Origin: Pseudoalteromonas apostichopi
GTDB lineage: Bacteria > Pseudomonadota > Gammaproteobacteria > Enterobacterales > Alteromonadaceae
Direction: 5' to 3'
Assembly (NCBI RefSeq): GCF_030297135.1
Contig: NZ_AP028065.1
Span: forward strand, 1,240,001-1,304,000
Length of the DNA: 64,000 bases
Shown here in pieces: positions 27,677 through 37,439 of the stretch. Each line of letters starts with the position of its first letter. Positions within the stretch are counted from its first letter, which is position 1. Position numbers and translations under genes: made by a program. A model generated the notes under the pieces. The model did no database searches. It saw nothing but the letters and a program-made list of their open reading frames with translations, and was not told where the DNA came from.

Positions 27677-28859
27677 AAATAATTTTCTCTAACTGATTCG
27701 ATATTGATCTTGACTCATACTGCTTCCCAAAAGATGCAACTTCTAAAGATGCGGTATCAGATTCAAGCATTATTTCAATAACTTCTTTGATACTGTTTTT
27801 ATTGTTCTTCGCAATAAATAATGAAGGATAATCATTAAGTATTTTTAATGCCTCATCTTGTTCTTCATCACATTGAGAAATGTACAATATCGGTTGCTTG
27901 CAACCAATTGCAATAAATACCTTGCCTGGTACTTGTCGCCCATCTTTGTTCCCGACAATCACATTAACATTGCTCTTACATTGTAAATACAAAGAAGAAC
28001 TATAATCGACTTTATCAAGGTCAATAAAGTTCTTAATGTTAAGTTGATTTGCGTGATTAGAAAATGCGCTTGAGCGTCTACCAGCAAGGATTAAGCCGAC
28101 TTCACTATTTATATTACTTACAGCATCGATAAGCGGAAACAGACTCCTATCGTTAACAAAAGCAGTACCTATATGAGATATGTATTTGATATTTTTTGTA
28201 CTCTCTAATATTAAAGATACTTTTCTCTCGCATGTTGCATTTTCAATTTCATCTGGGTTAAAACCATAACGTATTACATGACTTTTAGAGCCTATATCAA
28301 ATAACTTAGCATACTGTGATAAGGTTGAGTCTGTTGTGAACAATACCGAAGTCGCATTTTCTAAAATCTTACGCTCAATATCTTCTATCGATTTACGCTT
28401 GTCTGAATTAGCGATTAAAGGTGATATAGGGTCACCGTAATCACATATTAGAGGCACATTGTACTTTTTAGACAATAAATAACCAGCTCGATGCGACTCG
28501 ATACTACCAGAGGCGGTAATAATAATATCAAATTCAAAAGAGGTACTTCCCTCAAAGTTCTGCTCTACTAACTTATCAAATCCACTATACATGTCTGGGT
28601 TAGAAATTCTTTTTAAAACATTCAAATACGCAAGAAACAATTTTTCGTGAATCACTCGTAACATTTCTAGTATTTTGAACTTAAATGACAAACCAACAGG
28701 TAGAGGAGTTAACCTTGGTATCGATGAAACTAAATCTTTACCTGGATAACAAATTGAAATCTGATGTTGCTTAGCAAGATCACCAAGTATATTAGATAAC
28801 CTTATCGTATGCGAATCTGAGTAAATGCCATAAGAGGTGGTTATTACAAGTATCTTCAT
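27666..28859 (-). CDS. Family 4-like glycosyltransferase
   Basis: 397 residues, two Rossmann-like halves of the GT-B fold. The N-terminal half begins MKILVITTSYGIYSDSH. The C-terminal half has KYISHIGTAF, GLILAGRRSS and a donor-binding region around GKVFIAIGCKQPILYIS, which stands in place of the usual EGFG-type GT4 motif. It is thus a divergent member. It probably adds a sugar to the repeat unit on the cytoplasmic side. Translationally coupled (11-bp overlap) to the GNAT gene. Confidence 0.75.
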   Translation of the reverse strand: MKILVITTSYGIYSDSHTIRLSNILGDLAKQHQISICYPGKDLVSSIPRLTPLPVGLSFKFKILEMLRVIHEKLFLAYLNVLKRISNPDMYSGFDKLVEQNFEGSTSFEFDIIITASGSIESHRAGYLLSKKYNVPLICDYGDPISPLIANSDKRKSIEDIERKILENATSVLFTTDSTLSQYAKLFDIGSKSHVIRYGFNPDEIENATCERKVSLILESTKNIKYISHIGTAFVNDRSLFPLIDAVSNINSEVGLILAGRRSSAFSNHANQLNIKNFIDLDKVDYSSSLYLQCKSNVNVIVGNKDGRQVPGKVFIAIGCKQPILYISQCDEEQDEALKILNDYPSLFIAKNNKNSIKEVIEIMLESDTASLEVASFGKQYESRSISNQLEKIIYGS

Positions 28860-28860
28860 T

Positions 28861-29703
28861 TTATTTTGTCATGCCTTTAAATAGCTCATCAACAGAGTTA
28901 TATTCAATAAGATAATCCGAGTATTTTGTAGAGAAAAATTTGAAGCCTACATTTCCATTAGTAATAACTTTAAGGCCACTTTCCAAGCTCGGATAACACA
29001 AACCACTTTGAATTCCTTTGTAATAAGCATCATCATAATACCCCCAGATGACATCACATTCGGCGATATTGGAAGTAAAAGGCTTTACTGTCACACCATT
29101 GATGTCTAAATTGTCATCACTATAAATAACAATTTCTAGATTTTTTTTATCTGCAATTTTTTTAAGTAAAGCAAAGTTTTTACCGTCAACTGGTTTTCCT
29201 ATAAATGCAACTTTCGAGATTTTCGATACCTCTTTTACCTTTGAAATATCGACATTTTTCCACATATCAATAGAGACAACTATATTATTTCTAAAAAAGT
29301 GATATGGCTCTTCTAGACTGATCGACTTAACACCAAAAAAGCCTAAAAGATTATATAAAAAATTGACGAAATTCCTTCTTTTCCTAGTAGTCAAATTGTA
29401 CTTATGTACTACATAAAAAACTTTCTTGCCCATCATTCTAGAAAACAAAACGAGAGGTATATACTTATTAAGCATAACCAAAAAAGTCACCTCTTTTGCT
29501 ACTAGTATCTTTAAAAAAAGCTTAAAACAATCTTCAACACCTTCGAATTCAAATACATTTCGCGAAGACCTAACCTCTTTGATATAATCACTTCCCTTAC
29601 GCCCTACTATCAAATCAACATCAGTACTTTGATTAGAGATATACTCTATATTAAAATCCTTATGCACCCACCCCTTAGAAAACAAATCAATAACTAATTT
29701 CAT
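28861..29703 (-). CDS. Putative glycosyltransferase, divergent GT-B-like
   Basis: 280 residues without a clear family signature. It starts MKLVIDLFSKGWVHKDFN, has KVFYVVHKY in the first half, KVAFIGKPVDGKNFALL at the start of a second Rossmann-like half, and SGLCYPSLESGLKVITNGN near the end. The last resembles the EGFG/P-E donor-phosphate region of GT-B enzymes, where a Pro-Ser-x-Glu is common. At 280 residues it is shorter than normal GT4 enzymes. Its position between wzx and another glycosyltransferase gene supports a glycosyltransferase role; this is inference. Confidence 0.55.
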   Translation of the reverse strand: MKLVIDLFSKGWVHKDFNIEYISNQSTDVDLIVGRKGSDYIKEVRSSRNVFEFEGVEDCFKLFLKILVAKEVTFLVMLNKYIPLVLFSRMMGKKVFYVVHKYNLTTRKRRNFVNFLYNLLGFFGVKSISLEEPYHFFRNNIVVSIDMWKNVDISKVKEVSKISKVAFIGKPVDGKNFALLKKIADKKNLEIVIYSDDNLDINGVTVKPFTSNIAECDVIWGYYDDAYYKGIQSGLCYPSLESGLKVITNGNVGFKFFSTKYSDYLIEYNSVDELFKGMTK

Positions 29704-30913
29704 TTTTTAACCTGTGAATAAAATAACTACCTAAAACAAAGTGTAAAAAATAGCATAGTGTTAATCCAAGCATTAAAAACTCTACACGCCCACCAATAAT
29801 CATTATAAAGTATGATATCGATATATAGTTTACACACCAAACAAGGTTGTATTTAAACGTCAAGCCATATTTATTTAATGATGTCATGTACATACCTAGT
29901 GGCGAACTCAAAGCAGCCAATAAACCAGCTAAAGCCGTATAGATAAAAAAGTTACCTACTTCGTTTACATTAAAAGAATACGCTTGAGCAATTAAATCAG
30001 TAAAAAAGAATGTCAATAAGACAAAAGGAATACAAATAGCACCATTCAGATAAATACATCTAATCATGAGTGCTTGACGATCAACTATATTCTTCTCCCC
30101 TAGATAAGGTAAAAGAATTCGTTGAATTGCAGAAGGTATAAATAGAGATCCTCTAAAAATGTACATTCCAATTAAATAAATGGCGACAATCTCACCACCA
30201 TAATAAATATACAACGTTGAACTAATTAGGAGTTGAGGCAAAGACCCTAACACTTGAGACGCTAGACTAAGACCCACCCTTTCCTTGAACAAAACACAAA
30301 AAAACTGATAATTAAGGAACAGTTCTAGCTTGATTTTTCTAAAAACTAAAGAAAGAGAGAATATAAAGTTTACTAAGATTGATAAAAACATCCCTATTAA
30401 GAACCCATTCTGTATGTTTAAATAGGACAAAATAAAACTTACAAACCAACCAAAAATTGATGATAATATTAGACATATACTTACAGGGGCTATTATTTTA
30501 TTCCCGATTAAAAAGCTTCTATTTATATTATCTAAACAATAAAAAGAAACTATCAACAAGCCTAAATATAGACTTGTAGCACTTAAACCTACAAAAGATA
30601 TATTTATGAATAGACATAATATAGTAAACACAACTAATAAGACCAAAAAAAAGACTACTAGAGCTGAGTTTATAGAATTGTATACATCATTTCTTGTGCT
30701 TTCTTTTATCGACTGAGATTGATTAACAACAGTTCCAACACCAAGACCAATTACTGACCCTATTAATATTGCATTTGAATAGACATATAAGTTTTCACCA
30801 AATGAATTAGATTCGACAAGATCACTCAAAAATTTCAGAAATATAATATTACTTAAACTAAGCCAAACATTAGATGCTAAAGTCCAGTAAGTGCTTTTTA
30901 GAATTCCAGACAT
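29687..30913 (-). CDS. wzx: Repeat-unit flippase (Wzx), first of three
   Basis: 408 residues, about 12 predicted membrane helices of the MOP/polysaccharide-transport superfamily, starting SGILKSTYWTLASNVWLSLSNIIFLKFLS. It should flip the undecaprenyl-linked unit across the inner membrane for the polymerase encoded 3 kb downstream. The gene is very AT-rich compared with wza-wzc. It overlaps the downstream glycosyltransferase-like gene by 17 bp, indicating one operon. Distinct flippases are encoded at 40.1 and 52.4 kb. Confidence 0.85.
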   Translation of the reverse strand: MSGILKSTYWTLASNVWLSLSNIIFLKFLSDLVESNSFGENLYVYSNAILIGSVIGLGVGTVVNQSQSIKESTRNDVYNSINSALVVFFLVLLVVFTILCLFINISFVGLSATSLYLGLLIVSFYCLDNINRSFLIGNKIIAPVSICLILSSIFGWFVSFILSYLNIQNGFLIGMFLSILVNFIFSLSLVFRKIKLELFLNYQFFCVLFKERVGLSLASQVLGSLPQLLISSTLYIYYGGEIVAIYLIGMYIFRGSLFIPSAIQRILLPYLGEKNIVDRQALMIRCIYLNGAICIPFVLLTFFFTDLIAQAYSFNVNEVGNFFIYTALAGLLAALSSPLGMYMTSLNKYGLTFKYNLVWCVNYISISYFIMIIGGRVEFLMLGLTLCYFLHFVLGSYFIHRLKNEISY

Positions 30914-30927
30914 ATAAACTACTGCTT

Positions 30928-31998
30928 TTACTTAGCTTCAGATTTGTTATTTAGCCACTTTAAAAAGAGACTTTCTTGACTTATTACCTGATATTTAAGC
31001 TTGTCGTAGTTGAATTGATATTTTTTCCCAATGCCATCAAACATATCCTTTTCAAATTGCTCATAAGATTGTGAATCAACCCCAAACCCATTATTTTCAT
31101 CTAACACTCTTTCATGTAAAAAAGTATCTGTAGAAACGATTAGCGGAACGCTATAAATTATTGATTCATACAATTTATTCGGCAATGCCAACTTAACATT
31201 ATCTTGTTTAGAGTCATATACAGAGTATATAAAGTCTGTGTCGCTATATATTTTCGCTAACTCACTTGTCTCAAACTTACCAAAAAACTCTACATCACCT
31301 TTTGCGCCATATTTATCGTGGAGCGCTTTAAGTTTATTTACTGTTTCATCAGGACCACCATGAAACTTAACTTTAATATGGTCATGTAAACTGGCAAACT
31401 CTATTAACAGCTCCATTTGAGACAAGTAACGTATAACCCCTACAAAAGATATAGTTAACTTACGCTCTTTAGCTTTTTTTATTACAATAGGTGATGCTAA
31501 AGAACTCGGCGACGGTAAATTTTCACATTCAAAATAATCTAATGTACTCGGTAATTTACGCAAAAACGCTTTTGATGTAATAACAACTCTTTTAAAGAGT
31601 ATTTTTACAATAATATAAAATAGAACTGAGTTAATACTATTTCTAAACTTAGAATGAGATCTCAGTGGTAAATCTGGAATTTCATAAACCAAATTAACTT
31701 TATAAATATACCTCAGTATCACAAACTGGATGAAGAAAGAAAGAACAATCTTAGCTCCACTTATATAAATCAAATCATATTGTTTGAGTTGACTTAACTT
31801 AGCTTGAGAAAGTGCCTGATAATCAACCTCTTCATTTTTTGCCTGAAAGTGTTCTCCTCTGGAAGGATCTACATAAACATCACACACTCCAAAAGCATTC
31901 TTGAGCCAAGACTTTCTCTTTCTCAGTCTTGGGTCTAAATGATGATCACAGATTAAAGCTGTTAAACTAGAACGTGTCATATTAACGATTACTTTCAT
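30928..31998 (-). CDS. Family 4-like glycosyltransferase
   Basis: 356 residues with GT-B architecture. The N-terminal half has YDLIYISGAKIVLSFF and VYEIPDLPLRSHSKF. The C-terminal half has LTISFVGVIRYLSQMELL, VKFHGGPDE, VEFFGKFETSELAKIYSDTDFIYS and LPNKLYESIIYSVPLIVS, the last being the GT4-type donor-binding segment (Asn-Lys-x-x-Glu). It overlaps the wecB start by 17 bp. It may use UDP-ManNAc supplied by wecB or any other donor; the sugar is not inferable. Confidence 0.82.
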   Translation of the reverse strand: MKVIVNMTRSSLTALICDHHLDPRLRKRKSWLKNAFGVCDVYVDPSRGEHFQAKNEEVDYQALSQAKLSQLKQYDLIYISGAKIVLSFFIQFVILRYIYKVNLVYEIPDLPLRSHSKFRNSINSVLFYIIVKILFKRVVITSKAFLRKLPSTLDYFECENLPSPSSLASPIVIKKAKERKLTISFVGVIRYLSQMELLIEFASLHDHIKVKFHGGPDETVNKLKALHDKYGAKGDVEFFGKFETSELAKIYSDTDFIYSVYDSKQDNVKLALPNKLYESIIYSVPLIVSTDTFLHERVLDENNGFGVDSQSYEQFEKDMFDGIGKKYQFNYDKLKYQVISQESLFLKWLNNKSEAK

Positions 31999-33106
31999 CT
32001 AATAAATCACAAATGCGTTTACACGCTTTACCATCGCCATACGGGTTGTGTGCACGGCTCATTGCTTTATATGCAGTATCATCAGTTAGTAACTCATTAA
32101 GCGCAGATGTGATTTTGCTTACATCAGTACCAACTAACTTAACCGTGCCTGCTTCTACCGCCTCTGGGCGTTCTGTTGTATCACGCATTACTAATACAGG
32201 CTTACCTAAACTTGGTGCTTCTTCTTGAATACCACCTGAATCAGTTAAAATGATATGAGCTTGATTCATTAAATACACGAAAGGTAAATACTGCTGAGGC
32301 TCAATTAGGTGTACATTATCAACATTGCTTAAAATACGGTTAACTGGCTCTTGAACATTAGGGTTTAAATGTACTGGGTAAAGTATTTGGCAATCAGGAT
32401 GTGCTTGAGCTGTTTGTGCCAGTGCTTCACAAATACGCTCAAAACCACCACCAAAACTTTCGCGGCGATGCCCTGTTACTAAAATAAGCCTTTTATTTGC
32501 ATCAAGCATTGGGAATTGAGCTGAAAGCGTGTTGTTTAGGTCGCTATCGTTTTCAATTTGCTCTTTAACCATGAGCAACGCATCAATAACTGTATTGCCT
32601 GTTACGCTGATATTTTCTGCCGCGTAGTTTTCATTTAACAGGTTTTGCTTTGACGTATCAGTAGGTGCAAAGTGGTACTTAGTGAGTGCGCCAGTAAGCT
32701 TACGGTTCGCTTCTTCAGGCCATGGTGAATAAATATTACCCGTACGTAAACCAGCTTCAACATGACCTACTGCAATTTGCTCGTAATACGCAGCTAAACT
32801 TGCTGCAAATGTTGTTGCTGTATCACCATGTACTAGTACTACATCTGGCTTAAACTCTTTTAGTACAGGTGTTAGCTCTAATAAAATTCGGCTCGTTACC
32901 TCTGGTAAGGTTTGCCCGGCTTTCATTAAGTTTAAATCATACTCAGGGGTAATTTTAAATAGCTCTAAAACTTGATCTAGCATTTCGCGATGCTGTGCAG
33001 TTACGCATACTTTTGATTCAAATCGGCTATCGTTAGCTAGTGCATGAACAAGCGGAGCCATTTTGATAGCCTCAGGGCGAGTACCGAATACAGTTAATAC
33101 TTTCAC
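31982..33106 (-). CDS. wecB: UDP-N-acetylglucosamine 2-epimerase (non-hydrolysing)
   Basis: 374 residues, the standard length. GTRPEAIKMAPL at 8-19, VHGDTATTFAAS, HVEAGLRTGN, GHRRESFGGG and DSGGIQEEAPSLGKPVL are all conserved. It makes UDP-ManNAc from UDP-GlcNAc. The start is GTG, with AAGGA six bases upstream. No wecC dehydrogenase gene is in view, so ManNAc rather than ManNAcA may be the end product unless the dehydrogenase is elsewhere. It is the first biosynthetic gene after wzc. Confidence 0.95.
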   Translation of the reverse strand: MKVLTVFGTRPEAIKMAPLVHALANDSRFESKVCVTAQHREMLDQVLELFKITPEYDLNLMKAGQTLPEVTSRILLELTPVLKEFKPDVVLVHGDTATTFAASLAAYYEQIAVGHVEAGLRTGNIYSPWPEEANRKLTGALTKYHFAPTDTSKQNLLNENYAAENISVTGNTVIDALLMVKEQIENDSDLNNTLSAQFPMLDANKRLILVTGHRRESFGGGFERICEALAQTAQAHPDCQILYPVHLNPNVQEPVNRILSNVDNVHLIEPQQYLPFVYLMNQAHIILTDSGGIQEEAPSLGKPVLVMRDTTERPEAVEAGTVKLVGTDVSKITSALNELLTDDTAYKAMSRAHNPYGDGKACKRICDLLDESNR

Positions 33107-33139
33107 TTTAAATCCTTGGAGAATATTTAAATTTAGCTT

Positions 33140-33167
33140 GTAGCGTAAACAAGTAGGATTACGCTAC
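33140..33167 (-). other. Stem-loop between wzc and wecB
   Basis: A perfect 9-bp stem, GTAGCGTAA paired with TTACGCTAC around a 10-nt loop, lies in the 92-bp gap. There is no T run, so it is more likely a processing, stability or partial-attenuation element separating the export genes from the biosynthetic genes than a full terminator. Confidence 0.5.
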
Positions 33168-33198
33168 TATGAACTAATCGTAATGAATACTGATAGGT

Positions 33199-35439
33199 TT
33201 AATTACTCGACTTATACTCGTAGTTATAATAACCATAATACCCATACGCATTGCTGGCTTTTTTAAGTACACCGTTAAATACCACGCCTTTTACATCAAT
33301 GCCATTTTGCTCAAAGCGGTTACGTGTTAGTTCAAGCTCACGTACATGGTTTTGCCCAAAACGTGTTACTAGTAAAGTACTGCCTGCATGGGCACTGACA
33401 ATTGCAGGGTCTGTTACCGCTAAAATAGGGGGAGTATCTATAATTATTATGTCGTAATGCTCTTTTATTGTTTCGATTAGCTTAGAAAAACGCTCGTGCA
33501 TTAATAGCTCAGACGGGTTTGGTGGAATTTGCCCGCGAGTAATTAAGTGTAAGTTTGGTACCTTAGTTTGCTTTATTACATTTTTAAGCTCTAAACGGCC
33601 CGATAAAAAGTCGCTTAAGCCGTTTTCCCACTTATCGTTAAACGATTTTTGTAAGTAACCTTTTCGCATATCGGCATCAATAATAAGTACCTTTTTGTCA
33701 CTTTGTGCCAGTACCGTTGCTAAGTTTACTGATACAAACGATTTACCTACACCCGGGCTTGGGCCAGATATTGCAATTACGTTGTTTTTGGCTTCCATCA
33801 TCGCAAAGTGTAGGCTAGTACGTAAACTACGTAGTGCCTCTATTGATAGGTCAGCCGGGTTTTCTACCGCCAATATGGTATTAGCTTGAGTCGCTTTTCT
33901 GTTTTTCATTTTACCAAACGACACTAGCTTATCTTGGTGGTCAGAAAAAGGTACACTTGCATACACAGGTAGGCCAAGGCTTTCAATTTCGCTTGGGTCT
34001 TCAATACCTTTATGGATTGCTTTTTGAATTAACACAATAGCTACTGCTAACATGCCACCCAGCATAGTCGCCATTACCACAATCAGTGCTTTTTTAGGCT
34101 TAACAGGCTTAGATAGGTTTACCTCTGCGCGGTCAATAATACGTACGTTACCCACCGTACCAGCACGCACAATATCTAGCTCTTGTGTTTTACCTAATAG
34201 CATAGTGTAAATTTGGTTGCTTACTTCAACATCGCGTTTTAAGCGTAATAGCTCTTGCTGAGTCGATGGTAAATTAGTTACTTCGCCGGTTAGGTTTTTC
34301 TTTTGTTTTTCTACCGCTTCAATTTGCTCTAGCACCCCTTGGTACGTTGGGTGGCTTTCTTTAAATTTACGGCTTAGCTCTAGGCGTTTTAGTTCTAGCT
34401 CTTGTAGTTTAGTTTCTAGCTCTACAATTTGCTCAAGTACACCTTGAGTCTCTAAAGTAATATTTACTGACTTTTGCTTAATTTGGTAATCGTTAAAGCG
34501 CTTTTCAGCATACTCTAGCTGCTTTTTAACCTCTGGCAGTTGTACTTCTAAAAACTCGAGTGACTTTTGTGCCTCTGCACTGTTGCGGTCAATATTACGA
34601 CGCACATAAATAGAGGCCACTTTATCTAACACTTTTTCAGCGTATTGAGCGCTCTCACTTTGTAGCGTAAGGGTAATAATACCCGAGTCTTTACCTTTTT
34701 CGCTGGCACCAATTGCCGCTTGCAAGTCTAAAATCGTATTTAAGCGGTCGCGTTTAGTAATTAAAAACTCAGTACCTGGGCGTGCATTAATACTACGAAT
34801 AGTTAAATCGATAATACCGTTCGAAAGCTCTTGGCCAACATTGCCCGTTAAAATAGTGTCGCCATCTTCGTTTTGCAGCTCAACTTGGTTATTCTCAAGC
34901 GCAACTATTATAAAGGTTGTACCTACATTAAAACTTGGTACATCAAATCTAAATACGTCAATGCTTTCGCCGCCCCATGCATAAGAGCTTGCGCCCCAGC
35001 TAGGCTCGGCTACTTCACCTGGCGACTGCGGCTTAAAGCTTCTAAATGCGCGGTTACCAATCATCGGGAATAATTTTGGTTCTACAATTACATCTAAGTT
35101 TAGCGTATCTACCGCTTCACCAATTACAGAGCGTGATTTTAGTAGCTCTATTTCGGTTACAGCTGCTGATGTACTTTCGAACATACCGCTCATGTCATCA
35201 AAGCCAGGTACCGAGGCACTGCTGTCTTCAACTTGTATCATAGCGCTTGCTTGGTATACCGGCGCTGCATACAGTGCATAAATAACACCCACCAGCATAA
35301 ATACAGCGGTAACTGCAGCGATAAAATATTTACGATCAAGTAATGCGCCAACTAGCGCCATTAAATCGATTTCTTGAGAGTTTTGTGTGTTTGCACTGCC
35401 CGATTTATTACCAGACAGACTAGAAGGCTGAGCATTCAT
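33199..35439 (-). CDS. wzc: Polysaccharide co-polymerase/tyrosine autokinase
   Basis: 746 residues from the ATG that follows AAGGA. The Wzz-like chain-length domain has two membrane helices (about 39-59 and 450-471) around a coiled-coil periplasmic region. The cytoplasmic BY-kinase carries Walker A GPSPGVGKS (559-567), Walker A' IIDADMRKG (about 586-594) and Walker B IIIIDTPP (about 664-671). The C terminus has seven closely spaced tyrosines (YGYYGYYNYEY), the autophosphorylation cluster. With Wza it spans the envelope and controls polymer length and export. It is preceded by its phosphatase gene, wzb. Confidence 0.95.
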   Translation of the reverse strand: MNAQPSSLSGNKSGSANTQNSQEIDLMALVGALLDRKYFIAAVTAVFMLVGVIYALYAAPVYQASAMIQVEDSSASVPGFDDMSGMFESTSAAVTEIELLKSRSVIGEAVDTLNLDVIVEPKLFPMIGNRAFRSFKPQSPGEVAEPSWGASSYAWGGESIDVFRFDVPSFNVGTTFIIVALENNQVELQNEDGDTILTGNVGQELSNGIIDLTIRSINARPGTEFLITKRDRLNTILDLQAAIGASEKGKDSGIITLTLQSESAQYAEKVLDKVASIYVRRNIDRNSAEAQKSLEFLEVQLPEVKKQLEYAEKRFNDYQIKQKSVNITLETQGVLEQIVELETKLQELELKRLELSRKFKESHPTYQGVLEQIEAVEKQKKNLTGEVTNLPSTQQELLRLKRDVEVSNQIYTMLLGKTQELDIVRAGTVGNVRIIDRAEVNLSKPVKPKKALIVVMATMLGGMLAVAIVLIQKAIHKGIEDPSEIESLGLPVYASVPFSDHQDKLVSFGKMKNRKATQANTILAVENPADLSIEALRSLRTSLHFAMMEAKNNVIAISGPSPGVGKSFVSVNLATVLAQSDKKVLIIDADMRKGYLQKSFNDKWENGLSDFLSGRLELKNVIKQTKVPNLHLITRGQIPPNPSELLMHERFSKLIETIKEHYDIIIIDTPPILAVTDPAIVSAHAGSTLLVTRFGQNHVRELELTRNRFEQNGIDVKGVVFNGVLKKASNAYGYYGYYNYEYKSSN

Positions 35440-35453
35440 TAATGCAAGTTTCC

Positions 35454-35888
35454 TTATAAATACTTTTGCCAAGCGCTGCAGGCGCTATCGATTAGGTCGT
35501 ACACATGTTTAAATGCTTCTTCGCTTTGGCGGTAAGGATCGGGGATCTCTTTATCGCCAATCCACTTGCCTAGCAAAAAGGTTTTGCCACGCGCTTGTGG
35601 GTAACGTGCGCATAGGTCATCTAGGTGGCGTTTTTCCATCACCAAAATTACGCTGTTTTGCATAACTAACGACGAGCTGATTTGTCGGCCAGCATGGGCC
35701 GACATATCAATGCCTTGTTCTTGAGTCAGCTTTTGTGCCATTGCATCGGCAGGTTTACCTTCTAATGCGGTTAAACCAGCCGATGAAACTGCAATACTTT
35801 TACCTTGTAACTTACTTTTAAGTACATACTCGGCAGTTGGGCTACGGCAAATATTACCTGCACATACTACTAATACTGAGTCAAACAT
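35454..35888 (-). CDS. wzb: Low-molecular-weight protein-tyrosine phosphatase
   Basis: 144 residues. The P-loop CAGNICRSP (Cys9, Arg15) and the general-acid Asp117 in IPDPYRQ are intact. It dephosphorylates the Wzc tyrosine cluster, which is needed for the phosphorylation cycle that drives high-molecular-weight polymer export. The gene lies 14 bp from the wzc start and 8 bp from the wza stop, the classical wza-wzb-wzc order. Confidence 0.95.
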   Translation of the reverse strand: MFDSVLVVCAGNICRSPTAEYVLKSKLQGKSIAVSSAGLTALEGKPADAMAQKLTQEQGIDMSAHAGRQISSSLVMQNSVILVMEKRHLDDLCARYPQARGKTFLLGKWIGDKEIPDPYRQSEEAFKHVYDLIDSACSAWQKYL

Positions 35889-35896
35889 ACTTAACC

Positions 35897-37012
35897 TTAG
35901 TTATTTGTTACGTCGTTGATCGAATCAACGGTCGAAACTGAAGGTAATAGTAGGCTAATTACACGGTTCCAACGCGCAAGCGGTGCAGATGTAACGTACA
36001 CAATATCGCGTGGTTGCAATTCAAACTGCTCTGCAAGTACGAGTGCTGCTACATTTTTTGCATGAAGCTGATAAACATCAGCAATAATGCCATCTTTTTC
36101 TAGGTCGCGCTTGCGTAGTACAAAAATACCGTTTGCATCAGCTGTTGCTTCTCTAATACCACCTGTATCGCTAAGTGCTTGCGCTAGGTTTAAGCCGTAG
36201 CGGTCAACATTTACTGTGCCAGCCTTTTGTATATCGCCTAATACATAAACTTTTTGCTTATCGTCGCGGTTAACATGCACAATATCGCCATGCTTTAATA
36301 ATCGGTTTTGTGAAATGTCACCGTGAGCATAAAAATCATCTAGTTTAATTTCTTCTGTTTTGTCACCACGCGTAAAGGTTACTGTGCGCCAGTCTGCACG
36401 GTCAGTTAAACCACCCGCTTGGTTTAGCGCATCAATTAATGTAAGTGGAATTTCGGTTACTGGGTAAACACCTGGGTTTTCTACTTCACCAGTTACGTAG
36501 GCTTTTTGGCTTCTGAAACCAACTACTTTTACATCAATTTGTGGATCTTCAATTACGCGGCTTAGTCGTTTTGCTAAGTCAGCGCGTACTTGAGCAACTG
36601 TGCGGCCAGCAGCTTTTATATTTGGCGCATAAGCAAATGTAATGGTGCCATCTGTTTGCACACGGAAGCCGTCGAACTCTGCTGTACGTTGCACTGCAGC
36701 AGGAATGGTTAATTCAGGGTGATCCCACACGCCAATCGTTAATACGTCGCCTACTCCTAACTTGTATTCATAGTCGCTTACGTTTACACCGGCTAAGCTG
36801 TTAGGCTGAGTAGTTTTTTTATTGTTTGCTTTTTGTTGATTTATTAATGAAGAGTCAATAACTTGGATATTAACTTTTTCGAGGTCTTTTTCTAAATTCT
36901 CGACTTGATCACCAGAGTCAATACCTTCGTAGTGACTACCCGGAATAATTGTACAACCACTCACTGTGATAATAGACAAAGATGCTAAAAGGAGTTTAAA
37001 TTTGAACGCCAT
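35897..37012 (-). CDS. wza: Outer-membrane polysaccharide export lipoprotein
   Basis: 371 residues from the ATG that has GGAAGAAG just upstream. Signal peptide with lipobox VSGC (Cys20); then the polysaccharide export domain (YKLGVGDVLTIGVWDHPEL), SLBB domains (AYVTGEVENPGVYPV, VYVLGDIQKAGTVNV) and a C-terminal amphipathic segment (PLARWNRVISLLLPS) that would form the outer-membrane helix barrel. It is the first gene of the long minus-strand locus, preceded by about 430 bp of non-repeat DNA that should contain the operon promoter. Confidence 0.94.
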   Translation of the reverse strand: MAFKFKLLLASLSIITVSGCTIIPGSHYEGIDSGDQVENLEKDLEKVNIQVIDSSLINQQKANNKKTTQPNSLAGVNVSDYEYKLGVGDVLTIGVWDHPELTIPAAVQRTAEFDGFRVQTDGTITFAYAPNIKAAGRTVAQVRADLAKRLSRVIEDPQIDVKVVGFRSQKAYVTGEVENPGVYPVTEIPLTLIDALNQAGGLTDRADWRTVTFTRGDKTEEIKLDDFYAHGDISQNRLLKHGDIVHVNRDDKQKVYVLGDIQKAGTVNVDRYGLNLAQALSDTGGIREATADANGIFVLRKRDLEKDGIIADVYQLHAKNVAALVLAEQFELQPRDIVYVTSAPLARWNRVISLLLPSVSTVDSINDVTNN

Positions 37013-37154
37013 TCTTCTTCCCAAAAGATTGTTGTATTTTGATTAACGTTTGCTAGCTTAAGCTGGCTAATTAAAGCATGCGAGCTTGTTATACGCAAGT
37101 TAACAAACCAAACTGGCCGATATAATTTGCGCATAGATAATTCAACATTTAAAC

Positions 37155-37174
37155 GATTCTACACGTGTTGAATC
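37155..37174. promoter_or_regulatory. 20-bp near-perfect palindrome upstream of wza
   Basis: GATTCTACACGTGTTGAATC is symmetrical at 18 of 20 positions (GATTC.ACACGTGT.GAATC). An overlapping inverted repeat ATTCAACA (37140-37147)/TGTTGAAT (37166-37173) adds a second symmetry. It lies about 145 bp upstream of the wza start in AT-rich DNA. An operator for a dimeric regulator is the natural reading, but no regulator gene is in the window. The Enterobacteria-type JUMPstart/ops motif was not found. Confidence 0.4.
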
Positions 37175-37439
37175 TAGCCGATTTTAAAATTAATTAGGTA
37201 CTATAATTTTTTACTATTTTGCACTTTTAACTACCAAAGTATTGCAAAATTATGAAGACGTATTCATTGGAAGTGACTGTCTAATTTGTAGCTTTGATTA
37301 AAAGCTAACCTTCCTTTTAGTGATGTACATCCTTTAAAGCCGCTAAATTATATCTTCTATGGTCAGAATATCAATCTTATTTCCGATTCAGTTACAATTT
37401 TTAGGTGAGGAAGCTTAGATTAGATAGCTTTAAGTAATT

